Shown: positions 1 to 11,500 of the stretch, piece by piece | Layout: each line of letters opens with the position of its first letter | How positions within the stretch are numbered: position 1 is the stretch's first letter | Origin: Gyrodactylus bullatarudis | Taxonomy: Eukaryota; Platyhelminthes; Monogenea; Gyrodactylidea; Gyrodactylidae | Length of the DNA stretch: 64,000 nt | NCBI GenBank assembly: GCA_012064415.1 | Contig: SSNU01000026.1 | Span: forward strand, 107,117-171,116 | Reading direction: 5' to 3' | Made by a program: the position numbers and the translations under genes | Notes under the pieces: model-generated | Seen by the model: only the letters and a program-made list of their open reading frames with translations | Told to the model about the DNA's origin: nothing | Database searches by the model: none

Positions 1-551
1 TTTTATTATTTATTTTTTTAATAACAGAAATATCGAGAAAACCTAAATTTTCAGCAAAATAATGGCATTAAATGAAAATGAAAATTAATCAAAAGAAAAA
101 TTAAATGTTTAGAATAAATTCGAAATATTCAGAAGTCAAGCTGGTGTTAGAAAATAAATTTTACATTTCTAATATCTTTGGGCGAAGAATGCCGAGCAAT
201 CTTTGATCAACAAGTCAGGGTGGAAAAATTTTTTTTTTCTCCTTGATCTGATCCGATTTTATGGGTCGAAGTAAGGGTCAAATTTCTTCAAAAATTCTGA
301 TTTTTTAGGTTAGAAATCTCCAAATTTTTTGTGAAAAAATTGTCAAAAAAATTTTCAATCCTGTTTTTGATCCATACTCTGAGATCTGATCTTGATCGAA
401 AAAAATTTTTTTCTCTTCCTTAATTGCTCTTCATCTTACGCTTTTTTTCAAGATATAATTTTATTGGTTCGCAATAAAAAATTAGCTAGGAAAATCATTT
501 TTTAGCGAGAGCGTCAAATCTAACGCGAAGACTTTCTAGAACGACTTTACA
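1..551. other. AT-rich left edge, no supported gene
   Basis: No open frame or recognisable domain is visible. On the minus strand an AATAAA hexamer lies at 460-465, about 90 nt past the candidate stop codon of the gene that starts at 7802. It could be that gene's polyadenylation signal. Otherwise the stretch is A/T-run sequence resembling diverged dispersed repeats seen elsewhere in the window. Confidence 0.5.
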
Positions 552-3500
552 TCACTGTCTCTCTTGGTTAATGATATAAAGTAGCCTCTAATTATGACCA
601 GAATAATAAAACCTAGAAATATTCTGTTGGACTATTCATTAGATAAAACATACTTCGATAAGTTGTAGGGGTGTAGATGAATTTTCAATGACTTTCAACA
701 ACAACAATTTCAATGGAGTAGTACGAGTAAAATTGATTTGTTGTGGGACTACTCTTTGAATGAGTAGCGTTTCCAGTTGATTGTAAGCTTTGAATGAGTT
801 GTTGTAGAAAATGCTGAGGATATTCATTAGCTCAATAGAGTAGGTTGATTCAAAAGATCCCTCGTTGGCCTCACCGATTAAGGCTAGTAGGACTTGACAT
901 AATTGTTCAGATGGCATGGCAAGATGATCGAAACATTTATTGTAACAGTAAAATCCCTTGGAATATAAACGTTTAAAATCCATGTTACAATCCCCTTTGT
1001 AGACTTCATAAATTGGAATACTAAAATCAAAAGAAACTTAGTGGCATTAAAACCTAGTCCAGCGAATTGTATATGTTTTTAGATTGACAAGATCATCAAG
1101 ATTATTGAAAACTAAGCATTTTAATTTCGATTTTTGAACATGCGCCAGGATTTTTTCAATGAATTTTACTACGAGAAATAACAAAATTAAAATTTTTGAA
1201 AAGTTTTGCAATATTTCGAGTAAAAATAGGTTTTATACTAAAATTTGAGTCTTTTTCACATGTTTAGAGAAATTTCAGAGAAAATGGAAATTTTTAACAA
1301 GAAAATTTTTCAATTATATTTTCAAAATGGTTTTTTTTCTCAGCAAAAACATGAATCAAGCATGAAAATTTTCGGAAGAAAATAAAATTTCGTATTATCC
1401 TCATGAAGAAAGATGAAAGCCTATGTTAAGCATCAACTACATGCGATAGAATAATGAGATTCTTTTGAGAACAGAGGTTGAATTTCTCAGAATTCTATTT
1501 TTTCAGAATCTTATATTCGATCATTTATTGCGTCAGAAGATCGCAAAGTTCAAACGGCTTGATTTCTCACACAAAATGGCGGTTTTCTCTAAATTTGACT
1601 AGGCGAATTCGAATTCTTTGTCTTGGAAATTAATTAAAAACATGAGCTCAAACGTTGAAAAAGTGGAAATTCGAAATTGGCCTAATGTTTCCCAAATTGA
1701 ATTGTATTTTTTTGTAAAAATAATAAATTCTCGACTTCCATCTCTTTTAATAAGAGTGGGGCGATTTAAGGGAAAATTCTAAATTACCCAAGACTCTGAA
1801 ATGTAGCCTTATTCCTCAACCAAATCGTCAGAGGATCATTTGAATTCCAGATGAGAATTGAGCAGGCCTAAAAGAAGAGATTAAAACAGATTGATTTATC
1901 AGATTGACTTGTTTCAAGCTTACAGTCAAATATTTCAAAAGATCACCAGCCGGTTCAGAATCAGTGTCGAGATGTTTGAGTAACTTCTTGATAAAGACAG
2001 TATTCCTTTTTACAAATTCGTTGTTCTGAAAAGTCAACGCGCGTATTTGATATTTCAGAAAGGAGGCTATGAAATCTGCATTGCTTGGGGAGTTGGAGGT
2101 TTGATTGTCTAACACAATTGCTTTAAGAGGAACATTTGGACCCATTAGGAAGAAGAGCTTTTCAACTGAATGTTCCTTCAGGATGAGTTCTGTCAGAAAA
2201 AATAAAGAACAAATTTTTTTTGACCAATCAAAAGCTCATATTTTTTTGAAAACGAGTCCTCTTTAAATGGTCTCTATAACTTTTCAATAAATCATAAGCT
2301 ATGGTTTATTCGGAAGATTATTAGTTTTTCTTTCAGAAAAAAAGGTTTATTATTTTTGGATTCTTGTAAATATAGAATTATGGTTTGAGATAGTTACCTG
2401 TTCCATATATGACCCGCTTGGACTTTTATCAATTTATTTTTTCGGCCAAATAAAGTGTCCGCATAAAATTCAGTAACAAATTCAAATGAATTCTAAGCTT
2501 GAAACTTTGTCTCTAACTCATCTTCAATTTAACTATTCGAGCTCATGATTCACAGACTTCATATGAGCCAACTTTAATTCGGTGAAAGAACCAAACTTAT
2601 CAAAAAGTAAAAATAAGTAATTTACTTATATGAAAATTAACGTGGATAAATAAATCAATGGTATCCTTACCTTGATCGAATACACCAACGTTAGATATGA
2701 GATATGAACCTCTTCCATCTGATGGTTCAAAGTTAAAATGACCTATGGAAATGTCCTGTGGAGGTATAAAGATGCGTCTGAGAGAGGGACATGAAAAGAC
2801 CCTTGGCTTCTCACCCATTCCATTGACATGGCATTGAGACTAGGGAATTAATAAAAGTTCAATATTTGGTATATCCACTGCATGTTGCTTGTATCTTGAT
2901 GATGAATTTGGTGACGTTAATTAGTAATAACTTATTACTAATAAGCTTAAAATTTACAATTTTTTAACTTAAGTAACTACTTGGGAAATAACGAAGCACC
3001 AAACTAATATTATGGTTGTATTATTATTAATAATAATTTATTATCTTCTTTCATTGTTCATTATCCCAATACATTTTTAGCAAGAGAATAATTATCTTTT
3101 AATCAAAAATCCTATTATCTTATCCTACTATTAATTAAAAAACAGTTTCTAGCATTTCTCATGAATAGGAAAAAAATTTTGATCTTCTATGAAATCTTCA
3201 ATCTTCAATGAAGATGACCTGTTGAAAAAAATCAAAAAAAATCTGCTAAATCAATAACTTATACAAGTCTCCTTGCAGCCAATAACCCCTGTGTCGATTT
3301 CACCAACATAAGCATTGATACAGTATCATTTGTACTATTGTAATTTCTAAAGCCTCATTAATAATTCTTTTCCCAAAATTATTATAATTTACATTTTAAT
3401 TACCATCATTCAATCTGATTAGAAAAAAACTTGGATAGATTCAAGGTAAAAATGAGGTTGAAATTAGACTTGATTCTCATTTTAACTACTTCCATTTATT

Positions 3501-6500
3501 ATCAAAATTACCTGTCCCATTTCTAGCAAATCTATGTTACTACCTTAATGAATGTATCTCCAGATGTTCTATTCCACTGGAATGGTTGATAATTAAAATA
3601 ACTCCGATTCCTAAAGCCAAGAAATATTCAGATTACTCTGACCTTCGGCCCATATCCTCTCTGAATATTTTTGCATCGATTATTGATCGCTTTCTTACTA
3701 AAGAAATCTCCAATTGCCTACCTAGTCCATTCCCAGATACATATCAACATGGATTCTTACCTGGTAAAAATACTTCAAGTAATATGCTAGCCTTTTTGAA
3801 CTATTCCTTACCCCTGCTAAAATCTAACTATTACATATTCATCCATTATTTGGATATTTCTAAAGCGTTTGATAAACTAAAATTTTCCTATATTCAGAAT
3901 AAACTTATATTATAAACTTATATTATAAATATGTTAACCTTTTTCCTATGTAATCGACTGCAATATGTAAATTTCAATAACACTACCAGTAGCTTGAAAC
4001 CCATTAATTCTGGTGTTCCTCAAGGTTCCACTATCGGCCCCCTTCTTTTCAACATTTGTTTCGCTGATATTCAGCTTCCTGAGGGTATTGAGGGTGCCCT
4101 CTTTAAATTTGCTGACGACCTTAAGTTCGTCTTCAGGGTTAAAAACTCCCTTGATATTTTAAAAATCAACAGAAACTTCTGCCTTCTTAAAGATTCACTC
4201 GAGTCCATGGGGCTCTATATTAATAGAGATAAATGCAAAATAATGCTCCCATTGGGTCTCCCTGCAACCCTCCTCGAATCTCTTCTACTTCCTGGAGAAA
4301 TTGTCTCCTTTAACTTTGATCTAGGTTTCGGTATCAACTCTAAGTTAAAAATTGATCCCTTTTCTAACCTCTCCAAAATTAATTCAACAATCTTCACTAT
4401 TCTAAAATTCTCTAAAACGTCACAACTAAGAATTAAGGCCTACAAATCCTTAGTTTTAAATAATTTTGATTATTTAGCTCCGCTACTCACGAACCTGACC
4501 CATACTCAGGCACGTGATTTGGAAAGAATTCAAGCCTCCTTCTTATACTGGGTTTACCCTGATCTTGATTCCTATAATGCTCGCATTTTGGTTTCAGGTC
4601 TGAACCCTCTATGGGTTAGAAGGTTGGCATTTATAGTAAAAAATTTTATTGAATCCTCTTCTATGATCGAGCATGTTTATTCCTTAAGAAGAGTAGTTTA
4701 TGATGAACATTTCCTACTCTCATCTTTTAACATGATTAAAGATAAATATGACATTATGAACTGTGATAATCTTCACTCTATAAAGACCATCATGAGTCAT
4801 ATTCGCTCTAAAATAGACTATTCAATTACTCTATTATATCCCGATCTTCACTAAAATTCCAGAATGATTATTGTAAAAATTTCTGAGATTTACATGCCAG
4901 TTACAATCTACAAATTGATTCAATTGTCACATATGCGATTTTTTAACTATCAATCATCCAGTTATGTTTTTATTTTTCAAGAGAACTAGATTACCATATT
5001 TATTTTTTAAATTTTTCCCCTGTACATATTAATTACTCTTTTTAAATACAGATTATATTTCTAACAAAAAAAAAAATTTACCTCAGAAACTCTTAATCTG
5101 CTTATCGATTTCATGCATAAAAAATTTACTACACTTAGTCAATATGAAGATGTGAATTTATGATTTTTACAAAATTCTTTTTTTTTTCACCAAGAAATCG
5201 AATTTGTTCGAGATTTTTTGGAATCTAGATCATGAGGCCCTCCTTCACGATACGGAGAAAAAAAATTTAGAAAAAATCAATTTTTAAGGAAAATACGGCA
5301 AATTTGAAATCTTGAAAAAATTCCCATTTCTTTGAACTTTGTTGATTTCAATGTGAGAGAGTGATCAAAAGTTGATTCACAATTAGTCAAAGATATTAAA
5401 TATACTGAATCTGGTTTCAAGAGCCATCCCATAATCGTGTCAAAATCAAATTTCAAGATCCCAGAAAATGACGAATTTATCAAAATTTTTATTATGATCA
5501 TCGGTTTTTTTGTCTTATTTTGATCCTGAAAATCAACTTTTGATCACTCTTTCACATTGAAATCAGCAAAAATTTTCAACTCAAAGTTCAAAAAATGGGA
5601 TTTTGGCGCTACTTCAAGATTTCAAATTTGCCGTATTTTCCTTAAAAATTGATTTTTTCTCCGTATCGTGAAAGAGGACCTCATGATCTAGATTCCGAAA
5701 AATCTTGATCAAATTCGATTTCTTGATGAAAAAAATAAGAATTTTGTAAAAATCATAAATTCTCATCTTGATATTAACTAGCTTTATGTTATGAATTAGC
5801 TTTTCAGCTGTATCATGGACATGAATCTTATCCTTTCTGAACATTAAAAAGTTTTATAATTTCGATCAAAAAGCTCAAATAGCAATGGTGTTCTTGAGCC
5901 TGCCTGGTAAAAATATAGCATGATAGCAAATTTGTATAGTTTTTGACATACTACTATCAAAAAAGGTTCATGGAAAAATGTTTTAAAATCATTGGAAAAT
6001 GTTAGTTCGGCATCATAGCATTTATCTATTTTTAACCACAGTGGGTCGTGTGAAAGGTTCTCAAGATTTACTAGTGATTCGGGAAAATAATCAGGATGAT
6101 CAGTAGGCATAAAAATAAATTCAGCCTTGTGTGTATGACAACCACAACTTTTTTTTCTATTTTTCCATTTCAAAAAACCATAGTGAATCAAAAGCAAGAC
6201 TCACAAAAATTGTTAGGCCATCATTGAATTGGGATAATCTGATTATCAAATTATTCCAGCAGTCACGATTCAACCGGGCAAGTTTAATTGAGTTTACGAT
6301 TCCAGTTGTCCTCAAACATTTGATCTGGATTTCATTCTCTCGAAAGTTCAAGGTTACCTGGAGTTAATTATTTTTCACTCACCGACAACAGATTACACAA
6401 GGTGACTATCTCAAGGGATTCCTTTTCCGAATCATCTGCCCAGAGTATTTTAATCCATAAGGAGATTAGGATAGAACCAACTTCATTCCTTTCCTCGGTC

Positions 6501-7802
6501 CAGTTGTAGCTCACCTGGGAATCATCTTGAACACGTGAAGGAAATTGGAATCTAGGTGATTTCGATAGGCAGGTTATCCTTTCGGGAAAAGAGACACTAG
6601 AAATGGCTGAAATTTCTCTATTGGTCGCAATCTTCAAAAAGATCCTTTCAGCTTTTAGTATTAATTTGAGACATTTCTATTAGGAACACATGTTTAAAGA
6701 GTTTATTGCATACCTTTCTGACGCCAATCTTGAGCAATTTAATTAAAGCTTTCGACGAAAAGAGTTCAACATAATTTTCCTCTGGTATGAACTTGATTAA
6801 AAGGAGAAACAATTCCACAGAGTATTGCGTCACTAATGCATAAAAATTAATCAGAGAGTTGATAACCTACAGAGAATTGTAGTGGGCTGGTCGAGAACTT
6901 CAATAAGGATATTTATCAAGTACTAAAGAAAAATAAATGTAAATGATAAATTACCCCAGAGGTATAATAGGATATGTTTGATAAACCTTCATGGTCGTAC
7001 GAAATACTTTTAATGATTGACTGACAAAATTTCTCCTTAACAGCTGTTGAAAAGTTTGTAGAGAAAGAAATCAGTAGATAGTTCCAGACTAATTGTGGGC
7101 AATCGTCAAAGAAATTTTGACGAACATGCGAATAGTTTTTTGCATAAAATAGAATAATTTTTATAAACTTTTCATCCTTAAGAAAGAGTTTTACATCTAC
7201 GAATGCTTACATGAGCCCGATCAGTGGAGAATAAAACTAAAACTTTGCATAATTTTTCAAATTCTGTATAGCGATAAATGTCAATTTTCTCCTCGTTTAT
7301 GACTTCTTCGAGGAATCTACTTTTGAGGCATGGATCTCTCATAAAAGACGTTTCTGGATTAACCATATCGATTAAGAAAACCAAAGCTCCAATTCGGATA
7401 ATTTCTTCGCAAATTATCTGCAATAGATCTTTATATCTTAGTTTTAAATGGTCATAGTCAAAATGTAAGAATAAAGCTAGCAAAAAATTGCTAAACGATT
7501 AAGAATAATAATTACTTTGCATCAATGTTGGATAAAGATATCAAGATTCTACAAATCTGATCGATCGGAAGCAGGTGGAAAGTTTTTACTAAAATTTTGT
7601 TTAGTATAAAAATGGCTCTGTAGATAAAACTAATCTGGTTAGCTTGTGATAAATTGGATTTTATGTAGTTTTCTACAGTAATAAGCAGCTTTTTAGCTTC
7701 ATTTTGGGATATTTTTAGAAATAAGGCCTCTTGGTATTCCCTTGGGATATTCTCATTCTTCTCCAAGTTGAAAAGTCCTACTAACTGTTCGACATTAAAC
7801 AT
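552..7802 (-). CDS. BEACH-family-like protein (helical repeats + ConA-like domain), possibly truncated
   Basis: Minus-strand exons, all joined in phase: 7516-7802, 7211-7490, 6955-7176, 6871-6922, 6714-6832, 6383-6676, 6205-6357, 5952-6125, 2671-2839, 1924-2189, 1788-1867, 654-1020, and perhaps 552-587 with a TGA stop. The ATG at 7802 follows an in-frame stop with no acceptor between them. The first five exons encode leucine-rich amphipathic helices, armadillo-like. The next exons read like the ConA-like/LamG domain of BEACH proteins (LYST, WDFY3, neurobeachin): a GSILISLWIKI strand, then CWNNLIIRLS, then ISIGH, SNVGVF and FLMGPN, in the order seen in that family. After it come more helices. 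About 821 codons are assembled. No BEACH or WD40 region is visible, so either the gene continues past position 1 or it ends at 552. Family membership is inferred from motif order, without alignment. The exon model is stronger than the name. Confidence 0.62.
588..653 (-). other. Putative last intron, 66 nt
   Basis: Donor GTATGT follows the codon GAA of the 654-1020 exon, and an acceptor ...AATTAG precedes 12 codons ending in TGA at 552-554. The join keeps phase 0. If real, it ends the protein about 11 residues later and leaves it without a BEACH domain. If the acceptor is not used, the gene runs out of the window to the left. Confidence 0.35.
2921..2945. repeat. Near-palindrome TTAGTAATAA/CTTATTACTAA, copy 1
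   Basis: A 21-bp odd-centred palindrome inside the 3.1-kb intron. The same string recurs at 39237-39261 and 57617-57642. Too short to assign to a named element. It may be the fused ends of an excised or deleted miniature transposon. Confidence 0.6.
3511..5076 (+). pseudogene. Non-LTR retrotransposon (LINE) reverse transcriptase remnant
   Basis: Plus-strand frame encoding a reverse transcriptase of the Jockey/RTE-like non-LTR type. In order: the segment ending PIPK and a DLRPISSLN block (about 3600-3670), QHGFLPG, DISKAFD with the first catalytic Asp, then GVPQGSTIGPLLFN, then FADDLK with the catalytic Asp pair, and a C-terminal region ending at the stop 4852-4854. The frame is open from about 3511 and is broken by an in-frame TAA at 3913-3915, next to a perfect 13-bp tandem duplication (3901-3913/3914-3926). 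The 5' end, with its endonuclease, is missing, as is typical of 5'-truncated copies. The 3' tail may end at the A-run 5065-5076. The element sits antisense in an intron of the BEACH-like gene and is not functional. Confidence 0.9.
5131..5785. mobile_element. Foldback miniature element, long inverted arms (family A), full copy
   Basis: The left arm begins ACACTTAGTCAATATGAAGAT and the right arm ends ATCTTGATATTAACTAG. About 260 bp of each arm is inverted-repeat related (for example GATCTAGATTCC / GGAATCTAGATC near the middle of each arm, and the CGTATCG block), around a unique core near 5390-5520. There is no coding capacity. Other copies lie at 25291-25811, 29493-29953, 52116-52705, and half copies elsewhere. 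The copy at 29493 has clean TA flanks, which suggests mobilisation by a Tc1/mariner-type transposase. Confidence 0.8.
6358..7515 (-). other. Cluster of ultrashort introns (25, 34, 32, 38, 37, 25 nt)
   Basis: Six GT-AG introns interrupt the BEACH-like gene at 7491-7515 (25 nt), 7177-7210 (34), 6923-6954 (32), 6833-6870 (38), 6677-6713 (37) and 6358-6382 (25). Each carries in-frame stops or breaks the frame if retained, and each removal restores an open, phase-matched frame. Donors are GTAATT, GTAAGC, GTAATT, GTAGGT, GTATGC and GTGAGT. The 6358 site has alternative acceptors that would make it 46 or 57 nt, also in phase. Confidence 0.75.
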
Positions 7803-7923
7803 AAATTCAAAATAATAAGAAAAAGTATTTTGAAAATGTCAATGGTACAAACAAAATTCTTTTCATGTTTTATCTAGAAGGAGTAAAAGTTTGTTTGATC
7901 AGTCGTCACTTTACGAAATCGAC
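7803..7923. promoter_or_regulatory. Shared head-to-head promoter region
   Basis: The start codon of the minus-strand BEACH-like gene (7802) and that of TCTP (7924, +) are separated by 121 bp, which must hold both 5' UTRs and both core promoters. The gap is AT-rich. No clear TATA box is visible for either side. A TTTGATCAG before TCGTCACTTT could be a 3' splice site for a 5' UTR intron or a spliced leader, but this is only a possibility. Confidence 0.5.
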
Positions 7924-8412
7924 ATGATCATCTACAAAGATATTGCCACTGGGGATGAATACTTTACCGATTGCTCCAAGCACAAGCTCGTCGACAACTT
8001 TGTTTACGAGGTTCAGTCTAAGATGGTCAGTCTCAAATCCGGAATTGATAGTGCTCTAATTGGTGGTAATCCAGCTGAAGGAGAGGAAGAATGCGAAGAA
8101 GAAGACATCAAGGTCAACGATATCATCCACCATCAGCAACTCTCAGAAATTACCGTTACTGATTCTGCTGCATTCATGGAATTGATGAAACATACTACCA
8201 AGGTGATTATGAAAGGAGGCAAAATCGAGGATCTCGATGGATGGAAGTTGCAAATGAAAGCCTTTGTCGGTAAAATCAAACCCAACATCAAAGAACACAG
8301 TTTCTATATTGGACCTACTCCTGATGGCATGTTGATAATATCTCGATGGGATAATGATACTGACCAGACATTCTACTTTTTCAAACACGGTTTAGAAGAA
8401 GAGAAAGCTTAA
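7924..8412 (+). CDS. Tctp: Translationally controlled tumor protein (TCTP)
   Basis: An intact 162-codon frame. TCTP is a small cytosolic, calcium- and tubulin-binding, growth-associated protein with a beta-tent fold. The start MIIYKDIATGDEYF is the family's N-terminus, with the usual acidic loop at about residues 47-62 (GEEECEEED), a basic helical middle, and the C-terminal signature pattern NPDGM-like (here TPDGMLIISR) followed by FFKHGLE. The length is close to the usual 167-175 residues. I placed the start at 7924 because it matches the family. An in-frame extension reaches back to 7891 without an ATG. The frame has no intron although its neighbours are intron-rich, so it may be a retrocopy, but nothing in it is broken. 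No poly-A tract or target duplication is evident downstream. Confidence 0.96.
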   Translation: MIIYKDIATGDEYFTDCSKHKLVDNFVYEVQSKMVSLKSGIDSALIGGNPAEGEEECEEEDIKVNDIIHHQQLSEITVTDSAAFMELMKHTTKVIMKGGKIEDLDGWKLQMKAFVGKIKPNIKEHSFYIGPTPDGMLIISRWDNDTDQTFYFFKHGLEEEKA

Positions 8413-8586
8413 CTTATTTCATTAATTATAATCGGTTTTGTTATTTTTAAAATCTTTTATTCTTTCATTTATATATCTTGAATTGGTGATAACATCTATA
8501 ATCATTCGCATTTCTCAGTCATGTCTTTATCTCGGTCCATTGAGTTTTTGTGTATTGGGTTCTTCTGTTTTTGGTTACATTTGGTG
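8413..8586. other. Convergent 3' intergenic gap TCTP/stomatin
   Basis: The two stop codons are 174 bp apart, end to end. The minus-strand hexamer AATAAA (8456-8461) fits the polyadenylation signal of the stomatin gene and would place its 3' UTR end within about 40 bp of the TCTP stop, so the two 3' UTRs very likely overlap. No canonical AATAAA is seen for TCTP within the gap. Confidence 0.6.
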
Positions 8587-11500
8587 TTAGTTAGGCCTTA
8601 TCATTGTGGATATCAAATCAATTGGCAGGGGGAATATTATCGTTGAATTCTTTTCAGCTGAAATTGCATTGAGAGTCTGCAAATACCTAAGTTGTAAAGC
8701 AAACGGAGATCGATTGATGACATCGGCAGCCTCTTTAAGAGCGCAACTGCTCTTTTGTTCACCCTCTGCGGCAATCACCTTGGCTCTTGCCTCTCTTGTC
8801 GCTTCTGCTTCGGCTGCCATAGCTCTTTGTAGTTGAACTGGTAATCGAACATCTTTCCTGTCGAAGTAAAAATATTAACCTACGTTGTTGATATTTGAAT
8901 TTCTCATCTCACATGATTTACAAAAAATAACCTGTGAATAATCTACAGAATGGAATTCAAAATATTTTTAAAATTAGAATGCTACTTGAAAGTATTCAGT
9001 TTTTTTTTAAATTCAGCTGTTAAAATGTTTTCTCCTAACTCTTTTATCAAAATAAAAAAATAAAGGATTTTTATTCAAGAGATTGAAAAGAAAAAAATGA
9101 TCTGCTTACACTTCGACACGTTCCACCTTGACTCCCCATGGATCGGTTGCATCATCGAGCATTACCTTTAAGAAAGAAAACAAATTAAAGAATCAATCAA
9201 ATTAGGATTTATTCAAGCCAATGTTTTCTTGAGTATATTACCCGTTTTCCTGCTATGTATCACATGGTGTGTTCATTTGAAAAGACAATGAAAACCGAAA
9301 AAAAACACAGAATCAATAATACTTTTAGATCAGTCAACCGTTTTGATCGATTTTTATCAAAAAATTTGTATTGTTGTTCGGATTTCGTTTAAAAATTTAC
9401 CTATTCTTTAAAAATAAGAAAACTTTACACAAAACTTTTAGAATCAGTCATAAATTGAAAATTTTATTATCTGATACAGAATTTATTCAGCTTTCAAAGA
9501 AACTGATTATCAAATCTCAAATAAAAAGTAAGTTGTAAGTTAATTTCACTTTCAAGGGCTTGAATCATTGGAAAAATAATCAAGAATTAATTAATGAATG
9601 GTAGTGAAAAAAAAATTTCATTGGTTTGTGACTTGTATCTGTTAATTTCAAAATTTGAGTCACGCATAAACTAAGATTATCCTTTAGATTTATCAAACTA
9701 CATATATAGATATCACATAATGCTTACTTGAGTAATAATTATTACTATTATCGTAGTTATTGGTGAAAGATGATAATTTCATTAAAATGTAAAACCATAC
9801 ATGTTTTATGCGTACAAAGATTTTTAAGTAAAATTGTAGTAACAGTCGTTTCCGTTTTTGTAATCTGTCCATCAGAATGTATTAAGAAAATTAAAAATTT
9901 TTCCCTCCAAATTTCTTTCTGTCTTTCACGTTACATGTTTTTTACCTTGTCTTTTAGAAAACCCAAGTTGATCACTTACAGTCGGAGCCGAAGCTCAATG
10001 GCCACTACCGTACAAAGAAATAAGTGCTTAATTAACGAAACTTTACAATTGGTGCATTTAATTTTCCGTTTAATCAACCTGTTTTATGGGTAAAATGTTA
10101 AAAGTACAAAAAATTTAGTTTTTAACCTTTATTGTGAAGATAAGTGAGGTCTTGGAGAGTTTTTAATGAGACATCATTTCAAATCAGGTGTACCTCTATT
10201 AGTATTAGTTTAGAGAATAATTCTTTTGGGCTGATTCGTGTCTTTTAAACTGATTAAATTGTATAACTCATCAACTAAAATTTAATTCCTGTTTACAGTA
10301 AAAATATTTTTATTGAAACCCCCTAATTAAGTATTATTTATTATTATTATCTCGACCAATCAGAATGCAGCAAGTGATTCATTTAGATAGGAAAAAAGTG
10401 AGATTTTGTGAATATGTGAAAATTCACAGTTTTCAGGGGTAAAATGAGTGCCATATCCATCTTCAGCACATTTTAAAACCCCTGATCATCATTAAAGAGG
10501 AAAAGACAACGAGTTGGTGAGCATATACGAGAAAATGTATTTGGTAAAATTACAAAAATGATACTTAATTAGGGGGTAAATATTCGTGTTTCAATAAAAA
10601 TAAGATGTTTCAATAGAAATATTTTTACTGTAAATAAATAAAATTTTTAAATTCTCAAGTTCTCTTGCGTAGTTCCAATTGATGAAAAACCAGAATAATT
10701 CTCTACAGTAACGAATCGTAATTGTTTTATTACCAACTGTAGCTAGTGGACAATACAGTCGGAATCGAAACTCGATGGCCACCCCAGTCTGAAGAAATTA
10801 GAGCGTAATATATCGTGAAAAATATACCGAAATTTTACAAGGAGTTCATTGATGCATTCAGTTTTCCGTTTAACTCGCGTTCTTAAGGGTAAATTTTAGA
10901 AGTACAATATTGCAGAGCAATCTGTAATAAATGCATGATTTCATCATTAAAATTCAGAAAGAAACCCCAAAATTCCAATCAACCTGTACAACTAAGCAAG
11001 TCATGTGGGTTATATTGGAAAAAGGGAAAAAAATTTTTATACTCCTCTGTGAAACGAATATAAAACCATAAAAGAAAGAAATTAAACTAACTAAAATATA
11101 ACAAGGAGAGTTGATTCAGTTGAAGAATATTGATTTAATGATACATAATGAATCATAAATTCTATTGATAATTATGTCATATCAAAGAAAAAAAGTGAAT
11201 TTTGACAACTAACTTGCATGGAAGAAGAGATGGATTCTCTTTCAGAGAGAATTTCTGCCAAATTCTTGGTACCAAGGACATTGCGAAGTGTAGTCGCTGC
11301 CAAGAGTCTTGTCGAACGATCTGCATCTTCCACATTGGTGACAGCAACAACAGGATTATAAATTCTATAATAAACAACGGCATCTACAGCCACTGTCACC
11401 GAGTCCTTGGTTAGAACCTAAGGAAAAATCAGAAAATTGAATTTTAATCTCGAACAAAAATCATAATTTTGTAAATACACGTCTTGTTGATAATTACGCG

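Noticed and set aside
8143..8388. Minus-strand frame inside TCTP
   Set aside because: Antisense shadow of an intact conserved gene.
8606..8836. Plus-strand frame opposite stomatin exon 5
   Set aside because: Antisense shadow. The Ala/Ser-rich composition comes from the reverse of the [12 protein letters not shown] segment.
9770..10093. 107-codon plus-strand frame
   Set aside because: Composition is non-coding and its last third is repeat sequence (9979-10105). No splice or domain support.
11202..11414. Plus-strand frame opposite stomatin exon 3
   Set aside because: It is the antisense shadow of a well-supported exon and has no motif of its own.
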